From Dryas octopetala (lineage: Eukaryota; Streptophyta; Magnoliopsida; Rosales; Rosaceae): a stretch of DNA of 64,000 nt. The translations under genes and the position numbers were made by a program. Of the stretch, positions 45,576 to 56,810 are shown piece after piece (positions within the stretch are counted from its first letter, which is position 1; the number at the start of each line of letters is the position of its first letter). Under the pieces are notes generated by a model that did not search any database, had not been told where the DNA came from, and saw only the letters and a list, made by a program, of their open reading frames with translations. The stretch spans positions 21,034,630 to 21,098,629 of the forward strand of contig OY992837.1 of NCBI GenBank assembly GCA_963921425.1. The letters run 5' to 3'.

Positions 45576-47966
45576 ATGACTACCATTTTCCGCGACAGTA
45601 GCTCTTCCTCAGGAGCATCTCAGAATGATGAACAACATCAGCCTGAGACACCTGAAAAGACGAGGGGAGCACAACTCCCCAGGACATCAAAGTCCAAAGG
45701 TCCCTCAAAAATCCGAGCTGCTCACAAGCTCCTCAAGGAAAGCCAACGGCACCTGACCGCTGAGAATGCACTTCTCAAGCAGAATAATGAGCTGCTTGCA
45801 AAACAGGCCGAGCTGGCCGGGGAACTTGCACGCCATCGTGCTCAGCTCAAGAACAGTGGAGGATCGGGTTTTCGATCGCGCCAGACCCGAGCCGAGCAAG
45901 AGGTCCTTTCACCATCTCCTTCTCGGCAAAGCACTCCTGCCGAGCCGAACGACCAGACCGATCGGCAGGATGCTGATTACGCCTTCCCGGGCTTCGAGGA
46001 CATGCCCCCGGCCGAACAGGCCGAGTTCCTAAACGCCCACCGTCTCCTTCAGCAAAAGCAGGCGGCCTTCGGAAAACGTTTCCCCGGGAGTCCAAGGGGA
46101 GACCGTGCCGATCCGAATACAAATCAGCGACCGCCGGCCCAATCCAGGTTGGGGGTCAACGGTCCAACTGATTCGGCCGAAACCAGGGTCCCGATTAGGG
46201 ATAGGCTCGGTCCTATCGCCAGCCAAGATCCTTCCCCATCAGGAGCTCACTCAGGAAGGCGATCTGTGAGCGACCGACTTGGATCCACCATGATCATGTC
46301 AGATCGACAACCAGTGGGCGAGAGGATCACTCGTCAGCCGGTGGGTGAGAGACTCGGTAACCGGGCCGAATGCTCCGGGGAAAATGCGGTCGAGCCGACC
46401 CCGCCCAATGTGGAAAATCTTGTCCGGACTTTGGTCCAGGACCAAATCCGGAGCGTCCACGATCGGCTCGGCCAAGTCGAGGTCTCCAGGGGACATACCG
46501 GCAGAGCTGACCACGGTGAGGAACTCCCCCTCCCGTACACCAGCAGAATCATGGATGCTGAGGTCTCCCGCGACACCAAGCCTCCCAAGATGGATCAGTA
46601 CGATGGGACCAAGGATCCCTATGACCACCTTGACAGCTTCAGATACGCCATGGAGGCCCGCCAGGCATCTGAAGCCACTAAATGCCGAATATTCCCTTCA
46701 ACCTTGAAGGGATCGGCTCGGGGTTAGTTTCGAACCCTCCAGCCCAACTCCATCGACTCCTTCTCCGACCTCCGAAGGGCCTTCCTGGCGAGATATCGGG
46801 TTGTATCCGAACGACTCTACAACTTGAACGATATGTCGCTCATTAAGCAACAGGAAGGGGAGAGCCTCAAAGCCTATCTGATCCGCTTCAACATCGAATA
46901 CACGAAGTGCGACGATTGCGATGACAGATCGGCTAAGAACGCCCTCATGCAGGGTCTGCTCGCCGGCGGACTTCGCTCCCATCTGATGAGGAACCCTCCC
47001 TCTACTTATGATGAGCTTTCTGCTGAAGCCACTAAGTGGGCGCGGGCTGAGGAGTGGGATGCTCAGGTGGAGGCCCTGAACCCCAGGCCGACCTCAGCCA
47101 AGAGGAAGGAGGGAGAGGTTGCAAGTCCCAAACCCCAGGTCCAATCCAAGAAGACCAGGACCGAAGAACCGCGCCAACTTCTGGGCAAGGGGCCCAAGTT
47201 CGTCCAGTACACAGAGTACACTCCCCTCAACGCCGGTCTGGAGACGATCTTCTCCAAGATCAAGGACCAACTCCCAGCTGCCAGGGAGATCAAGGGACCA
47301 CCCCCGGACAAAATCAGGGAGGGTGTCTTCTGCAAGTACCACTCCAATCACGGCCACGTCACGGGTGATTGCTATGCTCTCCGCGACGGGATTGAGACTC
47401 TTGCCCGGGCGGGTAAGATCAATCAATTCCTGGCCGGCGGGCCTAGGGTACCCAAGGCCGCGCTGAAGAAGCCCACCAACACCATTGATGTCCGGGATGC
47501 TGCCATCGGGTCGATCGGAGGGGGACCAACCTTCTTGGGGAGCTCGAACCGATCCCAGAAGGAGTATGTCAGACAGGCGGCTCAAGCTCACGAGTCCCTG
47601 TCGATCCAAGCGGGTCAGCCCAGCACTTCCAAAAGACAACGGAAGGACTGGGCACCGGTCACCTTTGAGCCTAATGAGGCGAATGAGATCATCTTCCCCC
47701 ACTATGATCCGGTCGTCATAGTGGCTGAGGTGGCCGGGACTACCATCACACGCTCCTTCGTCGATGGAGGAAGCTCAGTCAACATCCTCTACCACTCTGC
47801 GTTCGCACAGATGGGCATTGGCGAGGATAAGCTGGAGACCGACACTCCCGCCTTGGTCGCTCGGGAAGGGACCGATCAAGAAGACCTGCATGACGTACTT
47901 CATTGTCGTCAAGCGGCCGTCAGCCTACAACATCATCCTGGGCAGACCGGCTCTGGTCGACCTTGA
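45576..47966 (+). pseudogene. Gag and first half of protease of the Tat element, one in-frame stop
   Basis: One frame throughout, broken by TAG at 46725-46727. Before the stop come a Ser-rich N-terminus, a coiled-coil-like Lys/Glu/Leu stretch (about residues 45-90), an Arg/Asp-rich spacer, and the start of the Gag domain (DGTKDPYDHLDSFRYAMEAR). After it the Gag domain goes on (DLRRAFLARYRV, LKAYLIRFN), then a variant knuckle CKYHSNHGHVTGDC and the protease start VDGGSSVNILYHSAF with Asp near 47763. The frame is then lost: the second half of protease is in the next frame. The stop sits inside the capsid-like domain, so only a truncated Gag is possible without readthrough. Confidence 0.88.
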
Positions 47967-50900
47967 CTGCATCGTCCATTACGCCAATCTCCTCATCAAA
48001 TGTCCGGTGGGCGACGACTGCATTGTCATCCAGGGAGACCAGTGCTCGGCTCGGTCTTGTTACGCCGCTTCGATCAAACAAAAGGGTCAGCTGCCGAACT
48101 CGCAAGAACTTGACTCCATCGCCGATTCGGGCAGGTGGCCGAGGGCGGAGACATTCGACTTCACTTCCGAGCCGAACCCAGAATCTCGACCCCTTCCCGC
48201 CGAGGCCTGGGAGGAAGTGCCGATCTCGGACGATACACCGGATCGGCTCGTCCGAGTGGGGACTCAGATCAGCCCTGAGCAACGCTCTGCCATAATCGAC
48301 TTCCTCCGTGCCAATGCGGAAGTGTTCGCCTGGTCTTACGATGACATGCCAGGCATATCATCTGACGTGATCACCCACAGGCTGAACATTGACCCGGGAT
48401 GCAAACCGGTCCGCCAGAGGAGGAGGTCATATGATCCGGTCCGATACGCCGCCATGGCTGAAGAGGTAACCAAGTTACAAAACAACGGGTTCATCCGGGA
48501 GGTCAACTATCCCGACTGGCTTGCCAACGTGGTCATGGTGAAAAAGAATAACGGGAAGTGGAGGATGTGTGTGGACTTCACCGACCTGAACAGGGCTTGT
48601 CCCAAGGACAGTTTTCCCTTGCCCAGAATAGATCAGCTCGTCGATGCAACAGCAGGGCATCAGCTCCTCAGCTTCATGGACGCCTATTCTGGGTATAACC
48701 AGATCCTCATGCACAAGTCCGACCAGAAGGGCACATCTTTCATAACGGATCGCGGCATGTACTGCTACAAGGTCATGCCCTTCGGACTCAAAAACGCCGG
48801 AGCCACCTACCAAAGGCTGGTCAACCACATGTTTAGATCTTCCATCGGCAAATCCGTAGAGGTTTACGTGGATGACATGCTGGTCAAAAGCATCAAGGCG
48901 GACGATCACGTCAGGGACCTCGCAGACATGTTCGGAGTCCTGAAGGAGTATCAGATGCGGCTGAACCCAGCCAAATGTGTCTTTGGGGTTCGGTCAGGAA
49001 AGTTCCTTGGCTACCTGGTCAGCCAACGGGGGATCGAGGCCAATCCAGAGAAGATCCAGGCTTTGATCAACATGAAGTCCCCAAGGACACGCAAGGAAAT
49101 CCAGAGTCTGACTGGAAGAGTCGCCGCCCTGAACCGGTTCATCTCGAAGTCCACTGACCGGTGCCTCCCTTTCTTCAAGGCCTTAAGGGGAGCAGGGAAG
49201 AGCATAGAATGGACCCCCCAATGCGAGCAGGCCTTTCAAGATCTGAAAAGGCACATGGGGGAACCTCCCATCTTATCCAAACCAGAGGAAGGTGAAGAAC
49301 TTTTTCTCTACCTCTCTGTTTCTGACTCGGCTCTCAGCTCAGTTCTAGTGAGAGAGGTCGGCGGTGTACAACACCCCGTCTTCTATACGAGCCGAGCCCT
49401 CGCCGATGCCGAGACCAGATATCCAAAATTCGAGAAGATGGCTCTCGCCCTGGTCAGCTCGGCTCGGAAATTGAGACCCTACTTCCAGGCTCATTCAATC
49501 GTCGTCTTGACGAATCAGCCGCTCAGACAAATCCTGGCAAAACCCGAGACTTCGGGGCGGCTCATCAAGTGGTCAATCGAGCTCGGCGAGTTTGACATCA
49601 TCTACCGTCCCCGGACGGCCATCAAAGGTCAGGCCATGTCGGATTTCATCTGTGAGTCAACCACCTCGGCGGAAAACCCACCGCGCGCCGACGCTACACC
49701 AACTGCGTCTGATCCGAACACAAATGGCGATCACGGCCAAGCTGATCTTCTCACCTGGACACTCTACGTGGACGGATCTTCCAATGCCATGGGAAGCGGA
49801 GCTGGGCTTGTTCTGATCTCCCCAGAACAAGTTGTGATGGAGTATGCTCTTCGCTTCAGATTTCAAGCATCAAACAATGAAGCAGAGTATGAGGCACTCA
49901 TCGCCGGACTCAGATTGGCAAGGGAGCTCGGCGCGACCAAATTGAACATCTTCAGCGACTCCCAACTAATCGTCAATCAGATTTTGGGAGAGTATGAGAC
50001 TCGAGAGCCTAGCATGACTGCCTATCTCGAGAAGACCCGTTTGCTGCTCGGGAACTTCCAAGAATACAAAATATCCCAAATCCCGAGGACAGAGAACTGC
50101 AGAGCCGATGCCTTGGCACGCCTGGCTTCGGCCACGGACACCGGATCCGCTAGACACGTTCCAGTTGAAATCCTGGATAGACCTAGCACCGCCGAAAACG
50201 AGGCCGCCGTTATGCAGACCGAGGCCGAGCCGAACTGGATGACGCCGATCATCAGCTACTTGGTCTCCGGGATCCTTCCCCCGGAGAAGGACAAGGCACG
50301 TCTCATCAAGACGAGATCGGCTCGGTTCAGCATGATCGACGGTCAGCTCTACAAGAGGGGTTTCTCCCTACCCTATTTGCGGTGTGTCACCCCCCAGGAA
50401 GGTCAGGATGTGCTGAGAGAAATCCACGAGGGGATATGTGGAAACCACTCCGGAGGAAGAGCCCTCGCCTACAAGACGATCCGGCAGGGCTACTTCTGGC
50501 CGACGTTGAACAAAGACGCGGATCATCTCTCTCGCGCTTGTATCAAATGCCAGCAATTTGCCGCAGTCCCCCATCAACCTCCCCAGTTGCTGACCTCCAT
50601 ATCCAGTCCCTGGCCGTTCGCGCAGTGGGGACTCGATTTGATCGGCCCAATGCCGAAGGCGAAAGGGCAAGTCACCATGGCCGTAGTGGCAGTCGACTAC
50701 TTCACCAAGTGGGCCGAAGCCGAGCCCCTAGCCACTACCACAGCCGAGCGGATGGAGACCTTTGTCTGGAAGAACATCATATGCCGGTTCGGCATGCCGC
50801 ACACCATCATCGCGGACAATGGCAAGCAATTCGACTGCAACAAATTCAGGAGTTTTTGTTCACGTCTGAACATCAACTTGCGCTTCACCGCTCCTTACCA

Positions 50901-51462
50901 TCCGCAGTCGAACGGACAGGTCGAGGCCATCAACAAGATCATCAAGAAGACCCTCAAGACTAAGCTTGATAATGCTAAAGGGAATTGGCCTGAACTCTTG
51001 CCAGAGGTACTTTGGTCTTACCGAACTTCCTATCGCAACTCCACGAAGGAAACACCCTACGCGTTGGCATTCGGGACTGATGCTGTCGTCCCGGTCGAAA
51101 TGGGGACTCCTTCCTTCCGAACCGGTACTTACAATCCCGAGACAAATGACACCGGACTTCGGCTCGGCCTAGACATGATCGAGGAGAGGCGAACCGACGC
51201 CAATCTCTGCCGAGCTGCTTACCAACAGAGGGTAGCCAAATACTACAACCAAAGGGTCAGGCCCAGGAGCTTCGGATTGGGCAGTCTCGTCATGAAGAAG
51301 AATCCCCTCGCCGTCAAGGAGAGCTCATTCGATCCGAACTGGACCGGACCATACAGAATTACGGGCGTAGTCAAGCCTGGCACTTACAACTTGGCCACTC
51401 TGGCTGGGAAGCCTCTCAAAAATAGCTGGAACGCTGAACACTTGAAGACTTATTACCAGTAA
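47764..51462 (+). CDS. Pol of the Tat element: protease C-half, RT, RNase H, aRNH, integrase
   Basis: 1232 codons, open to 51462. The first about 35 codons are out-of-frame shadow of the protease start; genuine homology begins near SAYNIILGRPALVDL. RT spans about residues 240-470 with WRMCVDFTDLNRACPKD and the YVDD box at 48865-48876 (residue 368). RNase H follows with FLYLSVSDSALSSVL and YTSRAL. A second RNase H-like domain starts LYVDGSSNAMGSGAG near residue 668 and includes NNEAEYEALIAGL and FSDSQL. Integrase has the HHCC finger (HEGICGNH, CIKCQQ) and Asp958, Asp1018, Glu1054 (spacing D-59-D-35-E). No chromodomain is seen, as expected for Tat. Its upstream protease half is damaged, but the enzymes themselves look intact. 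Confidence 0.9.
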   Translation: MEEAQSTSSTTLRSHRWALARISWRPTLPPWSLGKGPIKKTCMTYFIVVKRPSAYNIILGRPALVDLDCIVHYANLLIKCPVGDDCIVIQGDQCSARSCYAASIKQKGQLPNSQELDSIADSGRWPRAETFDFTSEPNPESRPLPAEAWEEVPISDDTPDRLVRVGTQISPEQRSAIIDFLRANAEVFAWSYDDMPGISSDVITHRLNIDPGCKPVRQRRRSYDPVRYAAMAEEVTKLQNNGFIREVNYPDWLANVVMVKKNNGKWRMCVDFTDLNRACPKDSFPLPRIDQLVDATAGHQLLSFMDAYSGYNQILMHKSDQKGTSFITDRGMYCYKVMPFGLKNAGATYQRLVNHMFRSSIGKSVEVYVDDMLVKSIKADDHVRDLADMFGVLKEYQMRLNPAKCVFGVRSGKFLGYLVSQRGIEANPEKIQALINMKSPRTRKEIQSLTGRVAALNRFISKSTDRCLPFFKALRGAGKSIEWTPQCEQAFQDLKRHMGEPPILSKPEEGEELFLYLSVSDSALSSVLVREVGGVQHPVFYTSRALADAETRYPKFEKMALALVSSARKLRPYFQAHSIVVLTNQPLRQILAKPETSGRLIKWSIELGEFDIIYRPRTAIKGQAMSDFICESTTSAENPPRADATPTASDPNTNGDHGQADLLTWTLYVDGSSNAMGSGAGLVLISPEQVVMEYALRFRFQASNNEAEYEALIAGLRLARELGATKLNIFSDSQLIVNQILGEYETREPSMTAYLEKTRLLLGNFQEYKISQIPRTENCRADALARLASATDTGSARHVPVEILDRPSTAENEAAVMQTEAEPNWMTPIISYLVSGILPPEKDKARLIKTRSARFSMIDGQLYKRGFSLPYLRCVTPQEGQDVLREIHEGICGNHSGGRALAYKTIRQGYFWPTLNKDADHLSRACIKCQQFAAVPHQPPQLLTSISSPWPFAQWGLDLIGPMPKAKGQVTMAVVAVDYFTKWAEAEPLATTTAERMETFVWKNIICRFGMPHTIIADNGKQFDCNKFRSFCSRLNINLRFTAPYHPQSNGQVEAINKIIKKTLKTKLDNAKGNWPELLPEVLWSYRTSYRNSTKETPYALAFGTDAVVPVEMGTPSFRTGTYNPETNDTGLRLGLDMIEERRTDANLCRAAYQQRVAKYYNQRVRPRSFGLGSLVMKKNPLAVKESSFDPNWTGPYRITGVVKPGTYNLATLAGKPLKNSWNAEHLKTYYQ

Positions 51463-52540
51463 AAATGTAGTTAGGATCGGGGACTGTCCGACCTAACACT
51501 CATTCCAATCAATGAAAGGATGAACACATTTTGACTCATCTTCTTCTTATTTTTTCGAAGCAAACACTGGGGACTCTACTCCTATACACTTTCAATAAAG
51601 AGGAAAGATCTAAGTGTTTCCTTCGAAAGAAATAGTAAACCCATGTGCCGAGCCGAAGTGCCATTTTCGGCCCGACGCTCGGTACATTACAGACTCATCA
51701 GGTCTATAAACTCATGTGTCGAGCTGGCGTGCCACTTTCGGCCCGACGCTCGGCATATTACAGACTCATCAGGTCTATAAACTCATGTGTCGAGCTGGCG
51801 CGCCACTTTCGGCCCGACGCTCGGCATATTACAGACTCATCAGGTCTATAAAATCATGTGTCGAGCTGGCGCGCCACTTTCGGCCCGACGCTCGGCATAT
51901 TACAGACTCATCAGGTCTATAAACTCCTGTGCCGAGCTGGCGCGCCACTTTCGGCCCGACGCTCGGCATGGTACAGACTTATCAAGTCTATAAAAATCCC
52001 TGTCCGAGCCGAAGTGACTTCCTACAGTCCTAACGTTCAACAGGATATTTCTAAAAGAAAAAATATACACTCCAACCAAAACTTTCATCGTGCATGCCGA
52101 GCCGATCTGAAAGTAGGTTTGAATATTTTTTCTCAAAAACAAAATTCCTAAATATCTCAACGGGTATACCGAGCCCATCTGAGATCACTAGGGTTTTTAA
52201 GTTCTTACTTATCTTGGGTATGCTTATCAAGCTGATCCGAAAACAAGTTCTAATTTATCATTACCATTCATTTTCATTGCGATCGGCATGCCGAGCCGAT
52301 CTCAAGTTCTAATTTATTATATCTGTTATTTTTAAAATTTTCTTATCCATATTACTCGTTATGTCTTTAGCTTAATTTCCGAGCCAAACTGACAGCAACT
52401 TGTATCATAAAAAGAAAATACTGATAAAATTAAACGAGATAAATCCAAACAACATATTGTTCAAAAATCAAATCAAACCCGAGCCACACATCGGCTCGGG
52501 GAGAAAGGTAAAAACTTAACATAAAAATAAAATGCAGCTA
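51463..52540 (+). other. Tat 3' region, sense part, no gene
   Basis: Holds the 71-bp array (51642-51996) and then AT-rich sequence dotted with GCCGAGCCGATCTGA-like motifs near 52098, 52170 and 52290 at loose spacing of roughly 60-120 bp. These may be a decayed continuation of the array. Confidence 0.6.
51642..51996 (+). repeat. 71-bp tandem array, five units
   Basis: Units begin TGTGCCGAG or TGTGTCGAG at 51642, 51713, 51784, 51855 and 51926, and a partial sixth follows. Each contains TTTCGGCCCGACGCTCGGCA, which can fold back, then GACTCATCAGGTCTATAAA. The length of 71 is not a multiple of three, so the open frames that step through the array are by-products. Confidence 0.92.
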
Positions 52541-53206
52541 TCATGCCGATCGCTCGGCAGGTCCCTCTAGGATCGGCTCGTTGGACTCCTCGGGCGTCTC
52601 CTCGCCGAGCTGCACCACCTCAACCCCGCCGATCTGCATCTCAGCATTGGGATCGGATTCGGGGACTGGGGGGATCGGGGTCGGCTCGCACTCAGGCGGC
52701 GGAGGATCCTCCGGAGTCGGCTCGGCCGCTGGCATGACCACCTCGGCGGGGGCTTGGCGATCGGGAAGAGGAACCTCGTCCTACTGACTTTCTTGGGTAT
52801 CCTCCTCCTCGTCATCGGACTCGCCAAGGAATGAGACATCCCAGTCCGGCCTCTTCGACTTGATCGCCTCCAAAAGCTCCTTATACCCCTCGAAGTGGGC
52901 GTCAGCCAGTGCCTAGACGCTTGGAAGCCCAGCTCGACGCCGAGACTCGGCCGCCCTTCGTTCGGCCTCCTCAACATCCCGCTGGAGCTGGTCAGCAAGT
53001 TGCCCCAGGTCGGCCACTTTCTGCTCTGAGGACACAAGCTCCTTCCCGAGCCGAGCAACCTCTACCTCCTTCTCGGCCAGCTTGGACCGCAGACCCGCCG
53101 ACCGATCGCGCTCGGCCTTGACCGCCCGCTCGGCCTCGGTCAGCTTCTCCTTGAGCTCCAGGATCAAGTAACATGCTATCTTTGGGATTGTCCTTACACT
53201 TCAACT
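52541..53206 (-). pseudogene. Antisense accessory ORF of the Tat element: coiled coil plus acidic Pro-rich tail, decayed
   Basis: One minus-strand frame runs from about 53206 to 52541 with two TAG stops (near 52914 and 52785). The first part is a heptad-like charged coiled coil: LKEKLTEAERAVKAERD, RSKLAEKEVEVARLGKEL and DQLQRDVEEAERRAAE. The middle (YKELLEAIKSKRPDWDVSF) leads to an acidic stretch EEEDTQESQ. The tail is Pro/Glu-rich and ends at 52541. An upstream piece (VDWKLKCKDNP) is in a shifted frame, so the N-terminus is also broken. Extra sense or antisense ORFs between pol and the 3' LTR are known for Tat elements; the function is unknown. No stronger family match is recognised. Confidence 0.7.
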
Positions 53207-53236
53207 TCCAATCCACCACTGCCCGCTCGGACCGGA

Positions 53237-53250
53237 AGCTGGGGGACTTC
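53237..53250 (+). other. Polypurine tract of the Tat element
   Basis: AAGCTGGGGGACTTC-type purine-rich run ending directly at the 3' LTR, the expected plus-strand primer position. Confidence 0.75.
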
Positions 53251-54304
53251 TGTTTGTGGGAAAATCCACATCAATCCGAACAGCCAATCACGGCTCGACA
53301 CGTGGCCAGTCAAAACCAACCTCGGAGTTGACTCTCAGTGGTCAAACTTTGACCTCCACATCATCACTGATCAGCATTTCCTCTGCCAGCTCAGACCGGG
53401 TCTCCATGCCGGGCCCTCCATGTTCGGTCCGAGCTGAACCGATGATCTTCCAAGGGATTGAGTGTCCATCTTTCCACGGTCACCCCGGTTCGGCTCGGCT
53501 CGGCACTGAAGGAACCTCCTTCGAGTTCTGGCATCGGCCAGTTAGGGCTCGGAGGGACCCCTATCTTTTGGATCGGCTCGGTCTGGAATCCCATGCCCGA
53601 TCCGATCACACATAGACTTCATGCATACGTATAAGGATATATGTTCGGTTCGGCTCGGCTCTCCGCCGCCATTCCCAGGAAGATCACATTGGGATGAACC
53701 GCCACACTTAAATGCACCTGACACAAATCTTCTGACAGATAGAATATCCAGTCTGCATTCATGACTACTGGGGCAGTTTGCCTGAATCTTCCAACCTTGC
53801 ATTTAATGGGGCATTCAATGCAGCATTGAATGCTGAGGAGGTGAGCAGCTGTACATGCAACTAGTTCTGACCAGGCGCGTGGGTCATTGGCAACCATTCA
53901 TTCACATGCAGGTATCTTACTCATCAAGACTCCCTTTGCTTATATATATCAACTCATATGTGCAAAACCATGACCATGAATCCATCCACAAAACACTTAC
54001 GCAAAAATTCCCACTCACAAAGGAGCATACCCAACTTGCTGAGAATAACCCATAACATTTGCCTTGTTCTTCCCATTCTCCCAAGTTCATCCTTTGTTCT
54101 TCCTCATCTATCATCAAACATCACCACTGATTTCATCATCGGAGTGTGTTTGGCTGGTACCACACCGGTCCATCTCCTTTGATCTTGTGTTTGTCTACAG
54201 GAAGATCCCAATCAACATCCGCATCATCATCCAGCAGGACTTCGGATCAGCCAAGTCATCATTTTTACGTTGTTGCATCTACCTCACGAGAATTTGCATC
54301 AACA
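53251..54304 (+). repeat. 3' LTR of the Tat element (1054 bp)
   Basis: Same ends as the 5' LTR. It keeps a perfect small palindrome near 53814-53834 (CATTCAATGC then its inverse), of which the 5' LTR has lost one half; this is the 10-bp length difference. Followed by GATAC. Confidence 0.95.
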
Positions 54305-54309
54305 GATAC

Positions 54310-55138
54310 AATTAAATGTTGTCAGAGAGTGCTACTTAAAGGGCGCCAGTTAAAAACCATTTAGCCAAGTCAAACACTCAAACACTTGAAGGCTTTCAGT
54401 GTTATTCATCAAGTATAGGAAGAATATATCATCAATGCTTACAAGTCCCAATTATTCCACTTTCAAAGTCAAAGATGGCTTACTACGATACAAACCTTGA
54501 ACATTTGTTTTTTCCTCACATACGAAAAACTAATATCTAATAGTTTGCTTGAGATAAAATTTCGACTAAAATTCACTTTCAAATTCTGATGAAATAAGGA
54601 GGTATTGGTTAAAATGAATACAAATATATTTGAGTAATTGTCTATTTTTTCTTGTCCATTTAGCTTTCAGAATGCGAAATTTGTGCATACACAAATTATT
54701 TTAATGCTTGGAAAACAAAAGTGTGAAGAGAGCCAAAAGCCACTAGTAAAAACCAAGCAAAAATAACCCAATGTTAAAAAGAAGCCCCACTCTCCACTAC
54801 GAAGCTTATACAGTGGATGCAATCCCACGCCACACGCTTACTTATGATTCAATTTTGGTTTGAGATGGATGATTGACTACTTTCCCTTGTACTTTTTGCA
54901 ATCAGTCTAAGCCATGTATCGTCGTCAACCCTCTCTCTTCTTCGAGATTGGGGTAAGTATTGATTCTCTAAAGTGCACACAAAAATTCACAATGTCATGT
55001 CTTGGCAAAAAAGAAAAAGATACCAAGTCATGGTTGCTGGTCCCCAATCAGTGGCTACTAACCGTTGAATGTGCATAAATGAGACTGAACTGGAATAAAT
55101 TGCGTATTGAGAAAGGAAGAAATGACAAAAAAAAAGAA
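54310..55138. other. Unassigned duplicated sequence (copy B)
   Basis: Matches copy A from 18336 to 19166 with few differences. No gene or element was recognised until the Pack-MULE target duplication at 55130-55138. Confidence 0.45.
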
Positions 55139-56291
<1,153 letters not shown>

Positions 56292-56810
56292 AAAAAAGAA
56301 AGGTGGGAACCAAAAAAAAGAAAAGAGTGTTTTTTTAAGACCTTAAATAATAAATGGCTTGATAAGTCGACTCACTCGTAAAACATAATGATAAGCCGGT
56401 TCACTTCAATGTGTTGAGCACTCGACATAAACACTGAGTGCTTGAAGGTTTTTTTTGCTTCTTTATATTTTACAATATAGTCAATGTACGACAATAACAA
56501 CTATTGTCATTGTGGAACAGTGACTACCAAAAACTTGCATAAAAATGTACTTATAAATATATATATTTTTTACATAAATATGTCAAAAATTAATAAACAA
56601 ACATTAAACACAAAATTCAACTTATGGAGATACATTCACCCTAATTTTCAATAATAAAATTATTTAGGAAATAGTGACTATATGTTCAGTACGGAAAAAA
56701 AAAATTAAAAATACAAGACACACCGAGCCCTCGGCAATATATTATCAGCAGTCAAGTTTATATCGTGGGATTCTTAATCATTTTTTTATGATAGAGTGTA
56801 CCTTTTAATA

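Larger units (their letters stand above)
44449..54304 (+). mobile_element. Tat-lineage Ty3/gypsy retrotransposon, 9856 bp, young
   Basis: Bounded by a perfect 5-bp duplication GATAC (44444-44448 and 54305-54309). Copy A at 18331-18335 is the uninterrupted site. Order: 5' LTR, primer site, gag, protease, RT, RNase H, a second RNase H-like domain, integrase, a long 3' region with a 71-bp tandem array and an antisense coding remnant, polypurine tract, 3' LTR. The extra RNase H domain between RNase H and integrase and the long 3' region are features of the Tat lineage. It is clearly GC-richer than its surroundings and full of TCGGCTCGG-like motifs. It is not autonomous: gag has a stop, and protease has a deletion plus a frame change. 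Confidence 0.95.

Noticed and set aside
46029-46628. Several antisense open frames in the Tat gag and pol
   Set aside because: Open only because of the GC-rich codon bias of the sense frames; no domains.
51642-51996. CRISPR-like regular repeats
   Set aside because: Units are contiguous 71-bp tandem repeats with no unique spacers, inside a plant retrotransposon.
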